DNA from: Lytechinus variegatus
Taxonomy: Eukaryota > Echinodermata > Echinoidea > Temnopleuroida > Toxopneustidae
NCBI RefSeq assembly: GCF_018143015.1
Contig: NC_054740.1
Span: 76,157,856-76,221,855 of the forward strand
Direction: 5' to 3'
DNA: 64,000 nt
The notes under the pieces are model-generated. The model was not told the origin of the DNA. It searched no databases and saw only the letters and a list, made by a program, of their open reading frames with translations. Position numbers and translations under genes: made by a program. Of this stretch, positions 1 through 12,100 are shown piece after piece; positions within the stretch are counted from its first letter, which is position 1, and the number at the start of each line of letters is the position of its first letter.

Positions 1-1826
1 AAATAAGCACGAAATTCCATCAAATTTCAGGTATTTTCGAAGCAATTTCAATACACTGTTCCACACATGCTTTTATGTGCTAGTGAACATCAGAATGAGC
101 TAAGATTTCATGATTTTACAAAGATAAGGGTACATTAATATACCGGAACTAGATGTATACATGTATAATATTTTGACATAACCTGGCTTGATTTCAAAGA
201 CTTACTCATGGAAAAAATTGTTTGCTGGCACTACTGTCTTTTACCTAATGTGGAAGTTGAGCTTGGCAGACACTAAAGGATAGGCCTACACATGTACCAA
301 GCAGCACAAGGCATTGTGGACCTTCATACAACGGTGTCAGACATACTTAAAGATAAATTCCAGTTTTGGTAACGATCTCAAAATGACTTTTTACAGAATC
401 TAATATAATGACCACCCAAGTGTCTGTTTGTATTCATGAATAAAAAATATGTGCCAAAGGATTCTGGAAGAAATTGTGTAATTGCTGAGAAATCAGCAAA
501 ATAAGCGCGGATTGGGTCACTTCCGTCTGGTCTTTATTCCAGCAATAATGTCCCACGTGTGCCTATCTGTGTTGGTGATCTTCAGTGTGAACATTTTTCA
601 ACGTAGCTTTCAAGATTTCACTAAGTTCAGTTTATGTATGTAACTGTACCAGATCTAGATCCTCGATGATATACTGACAATTAAGCCTGGTTTTACAGAC
701 TTTCTCATGAATTCAGTGTTTACTGCAACTACTGGCATTTCTCTTTAAAGAAAAGGAAGGTCTTAATAAAAATAAATCTTGGTCTGTGATACTACATACT
801 GGGCATTGAGATCATGGTTCAATCTCTGTTGATTATCTTTGAGTTTCTGTACCACTGTAGCACAGTCACAGGTCATGGACAGCCTACATGTACATGTATG
901 TGGTTTGCCTGACAGAGGAGGTAATTCATGTTGCATGACACATTCTTCTGGTAGTGCCCTCCTCCAGAGGGTCATTGGAATAGACTCAAAATACAGACCT
1001 TAATATAGCCTAAAATTCATGTTGCCAAGTAGCACTTGCCAATGTCCCAATTAGGAGCTACAACTGTTACTCAGGTGAAGGGAAGGCGAGACATATACAA
1101 GGTAGCAGGTCAAATTTAATTTGGTCACTATAATATACCTTCCCCATCAAGACAGGCTCACCAAAATCACCAATATCTACATGTATGTACGTGTACAACT
1201 CACAAAACCGGGACTGGATTAAGTGCACACCTTTGCTCTGAAAACATTTGACAAGGGGTCAGAAAACAGTTTTTACTTCTGTGAATACAATATTCTCACA
1301 AAACTCCATTTAAAGTCTGCAACTCTGTATCATGCAGATCTTTCAATTTAATCTAGATACAACAACAAAATTTCCTTGTGACTAGCTCGATTACTTTGTT
1401 CACTCACTTTGATGTTTTTAATGTTCTAAATGTAAATATGCTTGCTTCAAAAAAAATTATGGAAACGAATATGTTCACTACAATTATGCACTTGGTTTAA
1501 CATGGACAACCAGTGTACCTTAATTTTTGGTGAGAAATGTATTTCACACCTAGTCATTTAAAATCATGAAAAGGTCTGCTATAGAGGCTAATCTACAGGT
1601 GTATGAGTCACTTATCACTCACATTGCAAAGTATTGATTCCACAGCACACTCATTCATGCAAAATAGGACAAAAAAGGGTTTTGAGTAAACACCAGTATA
1701 ATCTCAATTTGCCTTTTCTTTAAATTACAAAAGAAATAATGTACATCGATATGCATTTGCCATTATTTCTCACTTAAATAAGAACGTTGTTGTCTAGTTT
1801 GGGGTACATGTACTTTCAGGATATCT
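1..1826. other. AT-rich intergenic DNA, no gene seen
   Basis: No ORF with coding character, no splice-linked exon pair and no complete transposon could be supported. Short ORFs here read as random sequence. ACATGTA words are frequent (for example near 885-900 and 1180-1195), as elsewhere in the window. Confidence 0.6.
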
Positions 1827-2157
1827 CCTTCTTCTTCTTCTTCTTCGTCTTCTCCCCCTCCTTCTTCTTCTTCGTCTTCTCCCCTCCTCCTCCTTCTTCT
1901 TCTTCTCCTCCTCCTCCTCCTTTTGTTTCTTCTTCTCCTCCTCCATCTACTTCTCATCCTCCTCCCCCTCCTTCTTCTTCTCCTTTTGTTTCTTCTTCTT
2001 CTTCTTCTTCTCCTCCTTCTACTTCTTCTTCTCCTCCATCTACTTCTCATCCTCCTCCCCCTCCTCCTCCTTCTTCTTCTTCTCCTTCTTCTTCTCCTCT
2101 CTCTTCTACTTCTTCCTCTCCTCCTCCTCCATCTACTTCTCATCTTCCTCCTCCTTA
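1827..2157. repeat. Polypyrimidine low-complexity tract
   Basis: About 330 bases of almost pure C and T on the + strand, mostly TTC, TCC and TCT triplets. The arginine-rich, serine/proline-rich and leucine-rich open frames over it exist only because a polypyrimidine strand lacks stop codons. A mirror-repeat tract of this kind can adopt triplex (H-DNA) structure. Confidence 0.95.
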
Positions 2158-2159
2158 AT

Positions 2160-3573
2160 GTCTTTCTTTATAAATTTTCCCCACATCTTACTATTTTTTT
2201 ATATGTTAAATCCCTCCCTCCCTTTCTCTCTCTACAGGCCTATATCTCTATCTCTCCTTTCTTCCGTATTCATTCAGTCACTGGAAAATAGGTTGAATGA
2301 AATCCATTCAGCACCCAAACCAAATTCAATTGAACTTTCACAATAGCTGTGCCCTTTTCTTTGAGTGTAAGGTGAGCTGATGCCTAACATTAACAAGAAA
2401 AACCTCAGTAACCATGCTTGCATTCACAGCAGGAGGCCATTGACGTACTGCCATCAAAAGCCAGACAATGATCAGCTTCCTAATCAATTTAAGTTAATAT
2501 GATTGTATGAATAGACATACTGAAGGAATAAACAAAATCTGTCTAACTGAAGTTATCAGCTGTGAAAATAGGAAAAATGTATTATTTTTGTATTAATTAT
2601 GTGTACATTGTGCAGCAGTACCATTTTTGCATTGTATGAAAAAAACATAAAATTTTTCAAAACATTTACCAAAGGGGAGAGGATAGTAGCGGGGGGGGGG
2701 GGGGGCTGAGAGGGGCACTCAAATTCAGATTTATTGACAGATGGTGTTGGTGTGCCTCACAAGACCTCAAATCGGGGGTCGAAGAAACTGTCTTATAGGT
2801 TTAAAATACTGGGTCTTGGGAACGACATATCGGCCTATTGATCAGCAGAGAGAAAAACTATGGGGATCTGGTTCTCATCGACTGTCACAAAACACCTTGC
2901 AATCAAGTTTTTAGAAAGATAAGATCTAAAACACATCAGAACTAATTAATTACTCTACAGCCACGATGAGGTTCTGTCAAACATCATGTGCTTTAATTTG
3001 GTCACCCTCAGACCGGAGAGCTCTATTCCTGTACACATTGCCATTTGCTCTCTGCACTATGGGAAAAGGCAGGCAGCTGTGTATTAAAAAGAGAGTTACA
3101 CATGGAAGGCCTACATACTGTACCTATCAAGAAGTGAGGGACAATCTTATTTATGCCACTTTGTAAGATATTTAACTGCCCAACTGCTACATAATTTTTT
3201 TTTAATATACATTTTCTGACATTTCAGCTTTATGAAGCATCCTCAATAAAAATCTAACACAGCAATTGTAGGATCGAGATCTCCCCCACAGCATTTTAAT
3301 CACCCCCCCACACACACACACACTATCAAAGTCATACCAGTTACCACTATTAGCATCAACAGGCTTTAATGTTTCCGGACAAACATTCTAGGTTCTACTA
3401 CCAATGGTTGAGGGATTTCAAATGTGGTAATGTGAGAACTCCTATGACTTTGACACATGTAAAAAGCCCGTATGAGTGTGATGACAAGTTTATGACAGGT
3501 GTAAAATGGATTCATCAATGATCACTGAGCCTGAAGGAAACCCCCTTAGCTGATTTGTCTAAAATTAATCTTA
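2160..3573. other. Intergenic DNA, no gene seen
   Basis: Nothing supportable beyond simple sequence: a G run near 2691-2706 and a short CA tract near 3308-3322. The short ORFs lack splice context and domain similarity. Confidence 0.55.
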
Positions 3574-3931
3574 TACCCCTTTCATAAACCCAATTATGCG
3601 GCTAATAGCAGCATAATTTGGTCGTAAAATCGGAGGAGGACCAGAGTTATCCGCATTATTTTGATGCTGCTATTAGCAGCATTTTGAGTTTATGAACGCA
3701 TTTCCAAATAATGCGGATAATTGCCATGGTGAGGTCACAAGGTTACCCTTTTCCAACACAACCGCATCGGAGGGGGCGTGTCCAGTTGTCATGATGATTA
3801 TCCGCCTTTTTCAGTACTGGCACTCGTAAATATAATGCGGCTTATTTTCGGAGTTTGTGAACGCAATTTTTATTGAATTATCCACATTACTCTTAAGCGG
3901 CTAATTGGAGGATAGGTTTATGAAAAGGGTA
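3574..3931. mobile_element. 358-bp MITE with TTA target duplication
   Basis: The ends are inverted copies, TACCCCTTTCATAAACC at the left and its near complement at the right (about 3915-3931). TTA lies directly outside both ends (3571-3573 and 3932-3934). The interior is self-complementary around repeated AATGCGGATAA-type words and has no ORF. A 3-bp TTA duplication is what PIF/Harbinger transposases make, so a non-autonomous member is inferred. Confidence 0.8.
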
Positions 3932-4436
3932 TTATATGCCAGGTTAAAGTTGGTCCATGAATCCAGGATTGAAGGGGGTTGCACAGTGTTGGTGGTTGGT
4001 GAGTTCTGTACCCCCCCAAAAAAAAAATCTAAAAAGCCCCCCCCCAAAAAAAAAGGTCAAATGTTACCATCAGAGGTAGGGCTAATCCAGAGGCAAAAAA
4101 CTGCCAGGGAAAAAAATGGGAGGGGGCTTAATATGTAATATGTCCCTAGCATATACGTTCAGTGGCTATCAAGCAAAAGTAATAAAATGAGAGGATTATT
4201 GTCTGAATTTTTCTTCATCATCCCTTTTTATTCAGTATTCAATATCAAACAAAGGAACATAGGTGTACAAGTATAATAGAAAGGAAATAGTCCACGTCAT
4301 GAACTAATTAATTACATGTAGGGCAACAAAGGTAAATTAAAGGGAAAACAAATCCCAAAACAATTAAGACAAAATATAAAAAATATCAAGTTTTGAGTAT
4401 GAAAGACAAGAGTTGGCATAAATTTCAAAGAAGTGC

Positions 4437-5008
4437 TGGTGGGGGGGGGCCACTTACATTGACGAGTGGATACCAAGCACGATCAAAAAAAGGATGTCTT
4501 TTTCAAGATAAGGCACATTACATACATAACGTGATAAGTCAAAAACACTAAAATAATGAAAAAGGGTATCTATTTTCGCTAGGAAAGCTATGTGTCTAGG
4601 GTCAAATTTGCGAGGGTGTAAAAAATTAAGACTAAAATGTTTTATAAAGGATTTACTTTTGCCCCAAGAGTCAACACTACATGTATGTGTTTAGAGTACG
4701 ATTTGGGCGAGATGTGGGAGGTGGGGCTGTACTATTTAAACCCAATGATTTGGGTGAAGTTAGGCCGATGACCGACGTCCGTGACATAACAATAAAAATA
4801 TTGATGTACTTGTTTAGGGGGTCAATTCAGAAAACTTGCCCAGAGTATCGTTTTGTTTCCAATACTTGTTAAGGGTATGGTTTCACAAGCCAACACTTGT
4901 TAAGGAGTGCATTTTCAGAAAATGGAAAATACGTGTCTAGAGTGTTTTTCGAGACCCCATCGTTGCGCATGGTATCCACTCGTCAATGGAAGTGCCCCCC
5001 CCCCCCGG
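4437..5008. mobile_element. 572-bp TIR element with 8-bp target duplication
   Basis: The left end runs from a G tract into CATTGACGAGTGGATACCA. The right end carries the inverted form TGGTATCCACTCGTCAATG running into a C tract. AGAAGTGC flanks both sides (4429-4436 and 5009-5016), an exact 8-bp target duplication typical of hAT transposition. The interior has no intact transposase. Confidence 0.8.
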
Positions 5009-5016
5009 AGAAGTGC

Positions 5017-6341
5017 ATTTGACCCAACCAAGAGAACCGAGCAGTGAGCATCCAAACCAATTTGAAACAAGATAATACAAATTATTAATACATGTAGGAA
5101 AATTAGTTGCATCTTTAATGGCATACCTTGCACAAAAATTGGCATGTGTATTATTGGACCAAAAGCTTTATTTTCTCCACATTGGTAATTTCGCTGAGCT
5201 TCATTGGCTCTGATAGTAAAATGTCAGAAATTGTTAATTAAATCCCCAGAAACGATTATTCCTGTCTAGTTATTCCTTTGACTCCTGTCTAGTCTATATA
5301 TGGTCACTTTTGTTTGACCTTCACTTCATCATATTCTCCATTCATATCCATGAGGGTTACAATGTCTGAAACTCTGAACCAAATATGAAGGCTCTAAAAA
5401 GTTATCTATTATGCTCATTCAAATCAATGCACTCACAATCTTTGGTATTTGAAATCCTGTCTCTTGTTCTATTTTTTTTAAAAACCACTTTATATCTCGA
5501 TCTAATTGTTCTTAAAAAATGGTATTAGATAGAAAATCAAGTCTAACACTTAATAATATCAATGCCTAAATGAAAAATCGGCCAGTTTGCTTCAATTATG
5601 AAACCAATGGCAATGCTGCACTGACCGCTGAATTGCCCGGAGAACAGGGCGTGTTGCGAAAGAAGATACCGGTAATGATTCCAAGCCAAGGTACCGTACG
5701 GTATATGGAACAATTTCTCTACAAACCAAGCGCAAAGCTGCTTATAAACATGATAAATAGTATTAAAATAAGAATGAGCTACTTACTTGTCAATCTCTTT
5801 GGTTTGGCATCCATTGGTTTTCTTGCTTAAGTTCCAAACTGGTTAACAGCCATGGACGACACCCTAGAACTCTCTTCGGGCTCAGCTCAGCAGACGATGT
5901 TGTGAATCTTATGGTTAAGATTCGGTCTGCTCATTTATGGTCTGCTGTATTGTACCAAACGTGTATCACATGCGTTCGTCGACTCGACTTCTCCTTGACT
6001 TGACGCACGACGTCGACGCGGTTGAAGTTTCGGGGGAACCCCCGAATGACAGTCATCCAATCGGCCCCGTAGTGTCGGGGTGGGAGGGGGGGGGGGGGAG
6101 GAAGGTGCAAGACGGGGTGCAAGTGGGGTGCAAGGTTAACACTGGGCTAATGACCCCCGTAATGGTTCCAATTCGAATTTTAAGTAATGATATAAATCAA
6201 CATCAATAACAGCAATGGATGAGGAATTCCGGGGAGGAGTAAGCCATAGGCCTCACCTGCCCTTTCCCCTGTAAGAGTTTTAGGAATTTCAAATTGCGAA
6301 AATATGATCCCCCAAACCATACTCCTCATTCGCAGTTGCCC
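5017..6341. other. Intergenic DNA, no gene seen
   Basis: No supported gene. A short hairpin of TTCGGGGG and CCCCCGAA sits near 6029-6046, and a G run near 6088-6099. An 86-residue ORF at 5570-5830 has no recognisable domain and no splice partners, and is not called. Confidence 0.5.
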
Positions 6342-6587
6342 CAGTGGCGTACCTAGGATTTTTTCCACAGGTCAGGGGGGGGGGGGGCAGAAAACGTCTG
6401 CCAAAAAATTGACAAGCAAGCAAAAAAAAAAAGGTCTTCAAGCTCGTCAGGGGGGCAATAAAGGTCTTCAAGCTCGTCAGGGGGGCAAAAAAGTCTTTCA
6501 AGCTTGTCAGGGGGGGGGGGGCAGGGATACGTCATTTGCATGGATTGTGCCTCGTCTGCCCCCCCCCCTGTAGCCGGTACGCTAGTG
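6342..6587. mobile_element. 246-bp hAT-like MITE with internal tandem repeats
   Basis: It starts CAGTGGCGTACC and ends with the inverted GGTACGCTAGTG. AGTTGCC(C/T) flanks both sides (6334-6341 and 6588-6595), an 8-bp hAT-style duplication. Inside are three tandem units of about 33 bp built on TCTTCAAGCTCGTCAGGGGG (about 6432-6515) and G-rich runs. Non-coding. Confidence 0.8.
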
Positions 6588-7579
6588 AGTTGCCTCCTCC
6601 CACAATCTCGACGATACTTGTGACTTCCTTCCCAAAGTTACACAGGCCTTACCGTACGCAATCTTAGTTTAATATTGGGCAATCACAATATCCTGCATTA
6701 GTTCAGGGTGAACATAATCCAGGAGCTAAATTTGCACACACACGCGCAGAAATAACAATGAACGAATCGAAATATTTTTTAAAAAAATTAAAGAGGACAG
6801 AAATGGCGTATGGGATGTCAAAAAAAAAATTGTAAGCGAGCTTGAAAGCGCAATATTTTTACCTTTAAATAAAGTCTAGTTTGTGATTGGCATAGGCCTA
6901 TTATATACAAATTGTAATCATTTTTCTCTCCCTTTCCTTTCCTTTCTTTTCTACCCTTTTCTTCCTTTTTTTAAATCGTGAAAATTTAAAATTTATGGAT
7001 GGTCCCTGGCCCCCAAGCCCCACGTCTGTAGCCCGGCCGCGGGGTCTGCTCGCCCCCGGTGTACGCCACAATTTGCATAGAATATTCATGTTGGCCGATA
7101 ACATTTAGAAAGAGATCACACACGTCGTGAGTAATGAAAATAGTAAAAGTTCTTTAAAATATAGGCTTCCATAGTGATTTAAATTGGTTCACGGATTTCA
7201 GCTGTATTCGGGAATGCTGGTAGCGAAAGCAATATTTTATTCAAGCTTTGAAAGTACCTTCGGATATGTACTTTTTTCCGTGGTGCATCTACCTTTTCTG
7301 CGATTTTTTAAAAATGATGTTATTTATCATTTCTTAAGACTTTTGTCAAAAGATCTTGCGTATGTATCTTGCGAATCTAATAACCTTATCACCTCTAATA
7401 CAATTGACTTGCTGTGATTAAAAAAAAACTTTCTTTTAAAAGATGTTATAATATGAGCTCAACACATTAGAAAAGATTGAGGAATTTGAAATAATCCCTC
7501 TTCACGCGCGAAGTTCGTAAGCTAAAATGTTTTATAAACAGTTTGAGAAGAGAAAAGGGCATTCATTTAGTGGTATTAA
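6588..7579. other. Intergenic DNA with a GC-rich repeat end
   Basis: Mostly AT-rich. At about 6985-7072 a GC-rich stretch (CCCGGCCGCGGGG, then GTGTACGCCAC) looks like one end of another CAGTGGCGTA-type element in reverse orientation; its partner end is not clear. No gene. Confidence 0.45.
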
Positions 7580-7831
7580 AGGTCACGTCCACCTCAGAAA
7601 ACTGTTGATTTGAGTCAATAGAGAAAAATCAGACAAGCACAATGCTGAAAATTTCATCAAAATCGGATGTAAAATAAGAAAGTTATGACATTTCAAAGTT
7701 TCGATTATTTCTAACAAAAATGTCATAACTTTCTTATTTTACATCCGATTTTGATGAAATTTTCAGTGTTATGCTTGTTGAATTTTTCTCTTTTTATTCA
7801 AATCAAGTTTTTGTTGGGGTGGATCTGTCCT
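7580..7831. mobile_element. 252-bp foldback MITE flanked by TTAA
   Basis: Two long inverted arms meet near 7705: TTTCATCAAAATCGGATGTA at about 7650 is repeated in reverse at about 7740. TTAA lies outside both ends (7576-7579 and 7832-7835), as piggyBac-type transposases produce. A longer, diverged relative lies at about 42228-42820. Confidence 0.8.
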
Positions 7832-8036
7832 TTAAATGCTCACCTTTGTATCAAATGCCTAGTTAGATCAGATTTAGCCACATTTAATTACCCATTACTC
7901 ACAAAACAGAGAAGAAAGACGGGTAAGCATGCAGGGAGAGGATATTCCTTCCCGCGGATAGAGTTGAAGCTCTGGAATTTCGAAATTTCTCTAAAATCTT
8001 AGGCTGCTTTAATTCACTTGATATTTCTTAGATTAT

Positions 8037-10395
8037 TCAATTCAATTTATTAAACCATAAAAATATGTATAAACAAAACATACAGTAATTATGCAATAAA
8101 TAGTACAAAATATGGCTAGAACCATCATAAATAAAAAAGCAAACTGCTTGGAGAGAATGCCCCCCCAAAAAAGCATTGACCAAATTTACAATTAGAAACA
8201 GTAAACTAACAAAACATAAACTTTATCAGCAGACATAAATGCAAACTTATAAACATACATTCACTCACACAAACACACACACACAAACCCTGGTAATTTT
8301 TAAGATTTTCCATTAAGTATAGGCCCTAAATATTTTTTAAAACGGGATACAGTTGAGCAATATCTTAAGAAAGTTGGGGTTGATTCCATTTTTTGTATAC
8401 CGACTAAAGCTAGTGAATTAAAAGAAGAAGAAAGTCTCCCTTTTGAAACATGAAAATGACCTTTTTGTCAAATAGCATATGAATGAACATTTGAGTTGAG
8501 TGAAAACATATTACAATATTTCAATGGAAAATCTGATTTGTAACTGAGTACATGAAGAGTATTTCAAGGAATTAATCCATGTACAGGTAAAATATTCTTC
8601 TTTTTGAAAAGGGTTTTATAGCACTTTGCATATGGGACTTTGTAGTTAATCGGATGATTTTTTTAGAACATGTATAGGATGTATGGTTTTAGAAGGCGTG
8701 ATTTGTATGTATTACTCCCAAATAAAGAGTCTAGTTGCAAAGGGGGTTAGGTCCACTTTGGGCCATTCCGAGAAAAAACATGTTTTTTATTCTCACTTAT
8801 TGCAATATTCTTATGAGAAACTAAATTGCCATGATGTACTACCCTATCATGTGAACATAAAATTGGGTATAAAAGAAATCTACCTGTCTCCAATTTTTTT
8901 CTATATACTTTACAAAAATATCATTGTGGACCTAACTCCTTTTGGAATCAAACTGAAATGAATCCAATCTCTTTTGATTAAAAAAGTGATTTTCCTTTGC
9001 CACTTTCATTCATTTTTTTTTCATTTGAATTTCAAATTTTCTTTGGTATCATCAGAGTGACTAAAATTTTGAGGTTTAGAGACAGAAATCAATTGAATTT
9101 ATGAAAAATGGACCTAACCCCTTTGACAAATGAGTTCTTCAGCAGAGTTTAGTTGCAAAAGGCGTTAGGTCTACTCGAAGAAAATCATTTTTTTTATTGT
9201 CCCATATTGCAATATTCTTATGCGAAACTGAATTTTCATGATACCCTATCATAGAACATATTATGTAAGAAACCTACCTGTCTTCATATTTTTTAAGATA
9301 TTCTTTTCCCAAAAAAAATCTGTGTGGACATAACCCCTTTTGCAACTAAAGTAAAATGGACCTAACCCCTTTTGAAAAAAAGGTGATTTTTCTTTGCCAT
9401 TTTAGTTCACTTTTTGATAAGAATTTCAACTTTTCTTTGGAATCATCTTACAGCTACTAAAAATCTATACATTGAGACATAAAAGTCAAATTTGATGTAA
9501 AATTGACCTAACCCCTTTTGCAAGTGAGCTCTTCAAATATATTTTCAATAATTCAGATGTGGCAGGATAAGGCTACTATAAAAGATATTTAAAACTTTAG
9601 AAGATAATGTGAATTTCAGTGTAGATACCAACATATTTAGATAAAGATTTATAATTTTTTATATGTGTATGATCCAATCCATGATCCCATTAAAAGTAAC
9701 TTCAAGAAATTTTATATTCTTCAATTTAGAAATTACAAGATTATCAATTATGATATGTGGTATGTCATTGGGCACTCTCTTGTTCCTTGATATAAATATA
9801 ATATAGTTTTTTTTGGCTATATTCAGAGATAATTTATTTCCTTTGAACCAGGTAGAGACTTTTGCTGTATAGTTCTCTGTTTACCGACAAGACAAGTGTT
9901 TTAATGTTACTGTTATTAGGCATGAGCATTGATAATATCATTGACATATATAAGGAACAAGAGAGGGCCCAAGACAGATCCCTGAGGGACACCCCATGCA
10001 GTTAAGATGATGTATTGATGATTTGACACACCATTGACCATCACTATTGACTTATGTTAGATAGATAATCGTCAAATCATTTAAGGGCAAGACGTCTGAC
10101 ACCACAAGAGTCATTTTTTAGCAGTATGTGATGGTCAATGATGTCAAATGCCTTTGACAAGTCCATAAAAAGTCCAATGCAAAAATTATCTTTTTAAAGT
10201 TAATTTTGAATATAAGAAACCGCTAAAGAAGTCGATAAATTTTTCCTGAAATAAAATTGAGCATCAGTTTAAAAAATTATTCATCCGTAAAAATGTATAT
10301 AAACGTTCATGAATTTTTTTAAAAAGAATCTTTGCATATAGAGAAAGGATAGAAAATGGTCTATAATGAGTTAAATCTTTTGCATTTCAAGCATT
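8037..10395 (-). mobile_element. Decayed non-LTR retrotransposon (LINE), antisense
   Basis: Read on the minus strand, pieces of a CR1/L2/Rex-like reverse transcriptase are clear: HYRPFSILS near 10370, FMDLSKAFDIIDHHIL near 10125-10172, GVPQGSVLGPLLFLIYVND near 9928-9997, then NKLSLNIAK near 9820. The FADD-containing stretch expected after the GVPQGS block is missing, and the segments sit in different frames with stops, so the copy is dead. The A/T-rich tail at 8037-8100 (TTCAATTTATTAAA on +) resembles a LINE 3' end. A separate tandem-repeat block at about 8727-9535 interrupts it. The 5' part is absent. Confidence 0.75.
8727..9535. repeat. Two ~400-bp tandem units with a two-way 20-nt motif
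   Basis: Unit 1 (about 8727-9144) and unit 2 (about 9145-9535) are diverged copies. Both carry the 20-mer TTGCAAAAGGGGTTAGGTCC or its complement: forward at 8735 and 9153, reverse at 8928, 9110, 9326, 9358 and 9504. Corresponding copies are 394-418 bp apart. The block interrupts LINE sequence, so it probably arrived by insertion and then duplicated, or came in as a dimer. Confidence 0.7.
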
Positions 10396-10903
10396 TTGTG
10401 ATTATGAATAAAATGCAGGAGTTAAAATACATTTTTTTAACTACTAATGCAAGCGCAAATCGCGTGCCGAAAATTTTGATGAACTGTCATGAAAAGGGAG
10501 ATGTTAAGTAGTTTGTTCTAGAATAATTTGTATAAAAAAATCATCGAACAAAATGCGAGCGTGCAGCTCTAGCTAATAAGCTTGACAATCAGACCTGAAA
10601 AGGGATATTTTCTTACAGCCTATGTAATAAACGAAAACAAATGCTAGTACTTGACAAATCAAATTCTACGAGCGCGCCGCGCGAACAGAAAATGTTTATT
10701 TTCAGACCATGAGACGGACATTTTTACAAAGCACTTTTTTTAATATCAATTTATAAATCAACTTATGAAAGTTCGATATCCGAGCTGAAAGATGTTTTGT
10801 ATATTGACTTTAAAACTTCATATCAGCCTATTGAGCAATATATGTATCTTGCTTTGCCAATAGGGGGGGGGGGGGCATCAGCCCCCTGGATCCGCCTATG
10901 TTA
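10396..10903. mobile_element. Partial copy of the GGATCC-ended GC-motif element
   Basis: It ends in a G run followed by GCCCCCTGGATCCGCC (10871-10896), like the ends of the complete element at 49921-50895. It has decayed versions of the same internal GCGAGCGCGAAGCGCGAGC-type motif near 10448, 10555 and 10670. The left end is missing against the LINE. Confidence 0.6.
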
Positions 10904-11940
10904 AGGCGCTTACTATGGGCGTTACTATATGTATATATAAGCGCCCTGTATTCTGTTTAAGGTTTATACTTTGGGAAAAAAAATCAAGGTGCACCCCCAA
11001 TATGCAAATTTTTTTCCCCAATATGATTTTTTTTGTAGATATTTGAAATGAAGCGCATGTATGCAGTTAGGCTGATTAATTTTATGAAAAACAGGAAGGG
11101 GCCTTTACCGGTCCTGAAGGCAAAATGTGCAAAATGAGCTATGCGAATAAAATGCAGTAGAATAAAAATGAAAATCAATTAAGGGACATCGGGGACGACT
11201 ATGGTCTACCGCCATCTATGACTAAAGATAATGGATCACTTTGCTTCGGTCGTTAATTTGCCGCTGCAAAAAAAAAGAAAAATAAGAGAAGGGTGCATTC
11301 GATTACACATATTTGTGAAGAGAATGGAATAAAGGCATTTGTATTCTTAATATGACTTTGTGTACCATATTCAAATCGAGCATCACGCTCCAAATAGAAT
11401 AAAATTGTGTTGCCAAATTATAATAATGCAAATATAAATTAAGATTGATAATAAATAATAATAATAATAAGAATATCGTGAGGAGGAGAACGACGAGGTA
11501 TATACAAAAAAATTAAGAAGAAACTCAAAAAGGAACAGAAGAAAATGCTTGGAACCGGAAGAATGTAAAGGGTGCATGGAGAGGGTACGACTTGAATAAG
11601 ATAAAAGAAAAAGAAGTTAGGCGATAATGAGAAAAAAAAACACACACAAAAACAAAGAAGGGGAAAGAAGACGATATCTCCGGGCCGGCTCGGGGCACAA
11701 TCTTGAACAAAAGGAAATGAGGTTTTTGCGATTACACCAAAATCAATAACTTTAGATATCTATGTCCTCGCTTGGTTGATGATAATTCAAAATAATTATG
11801 ATTCCAAGCTGAGCGCCAAGTAAAGGTTGTTTTTAAAACGAATATGCACGCTCTTGCGCGTTCAATGACTTAATGATCAATACTAATCAATAAGAAGGCT
11901 CAATCTGCGCGTGATCTGTGGGAGCTGGAGCGAACAGGGC
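10904..11940. other. 5' flanking DNA, no gene seen
   Basis: AT-rich and A-rich stretches (for example 11445-11475, 11590-11660). No supported ORF. It lies immediately upstream of the putative promoter of the gene starting at 12101. Confidence 0.5.
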
Positions 11941-11959
11941 CTGGGCTGATGGGGTACCG

Positions 11960-12000
11960 TTATCTTATTTGCATAATTGATTGGGTCACGTGGTTACCAT
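11960..12000 (+). promoter_or_regulatory. Putative promoter elements of the 12.1-kb gene
   Basis: A perfect octamer ATTTGCAT (11967-11974) and a palindromic E-box CACGTG (11987-11992) lie about 110-135 bases before the inferred start codon, next to CpG-rich DNA (12190-12350). No TATA box is evident. Promoter function is inferred from position and motifs only. Confidence 0.35.
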
Positions 12001-12100
12001 TGACAACAAAGTATGGCGACGAGACTGAGATTAGGGAACGCTTTTCTCATTTACCGGTCCTTTTCTTCGTGCTAAAACATGTGACTTTTAATCTGGAGGT

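Noticed and set aside
1763-2158. Long open frames encoding Arg-rich, Ser/Pro-rich and Leu-rich proteins on both strands
   Set aside because: They are produced by a polypyrimidine simple-sequence tract without stop codons; there is no unique sequence.
5570-5830. 86-residue ORF starting MKNRPVCFNYETNGNAALTA
   Set aside because: No domain, splice partners or conserved pattern was recognisable; length is within chance for AT-rich DNA.
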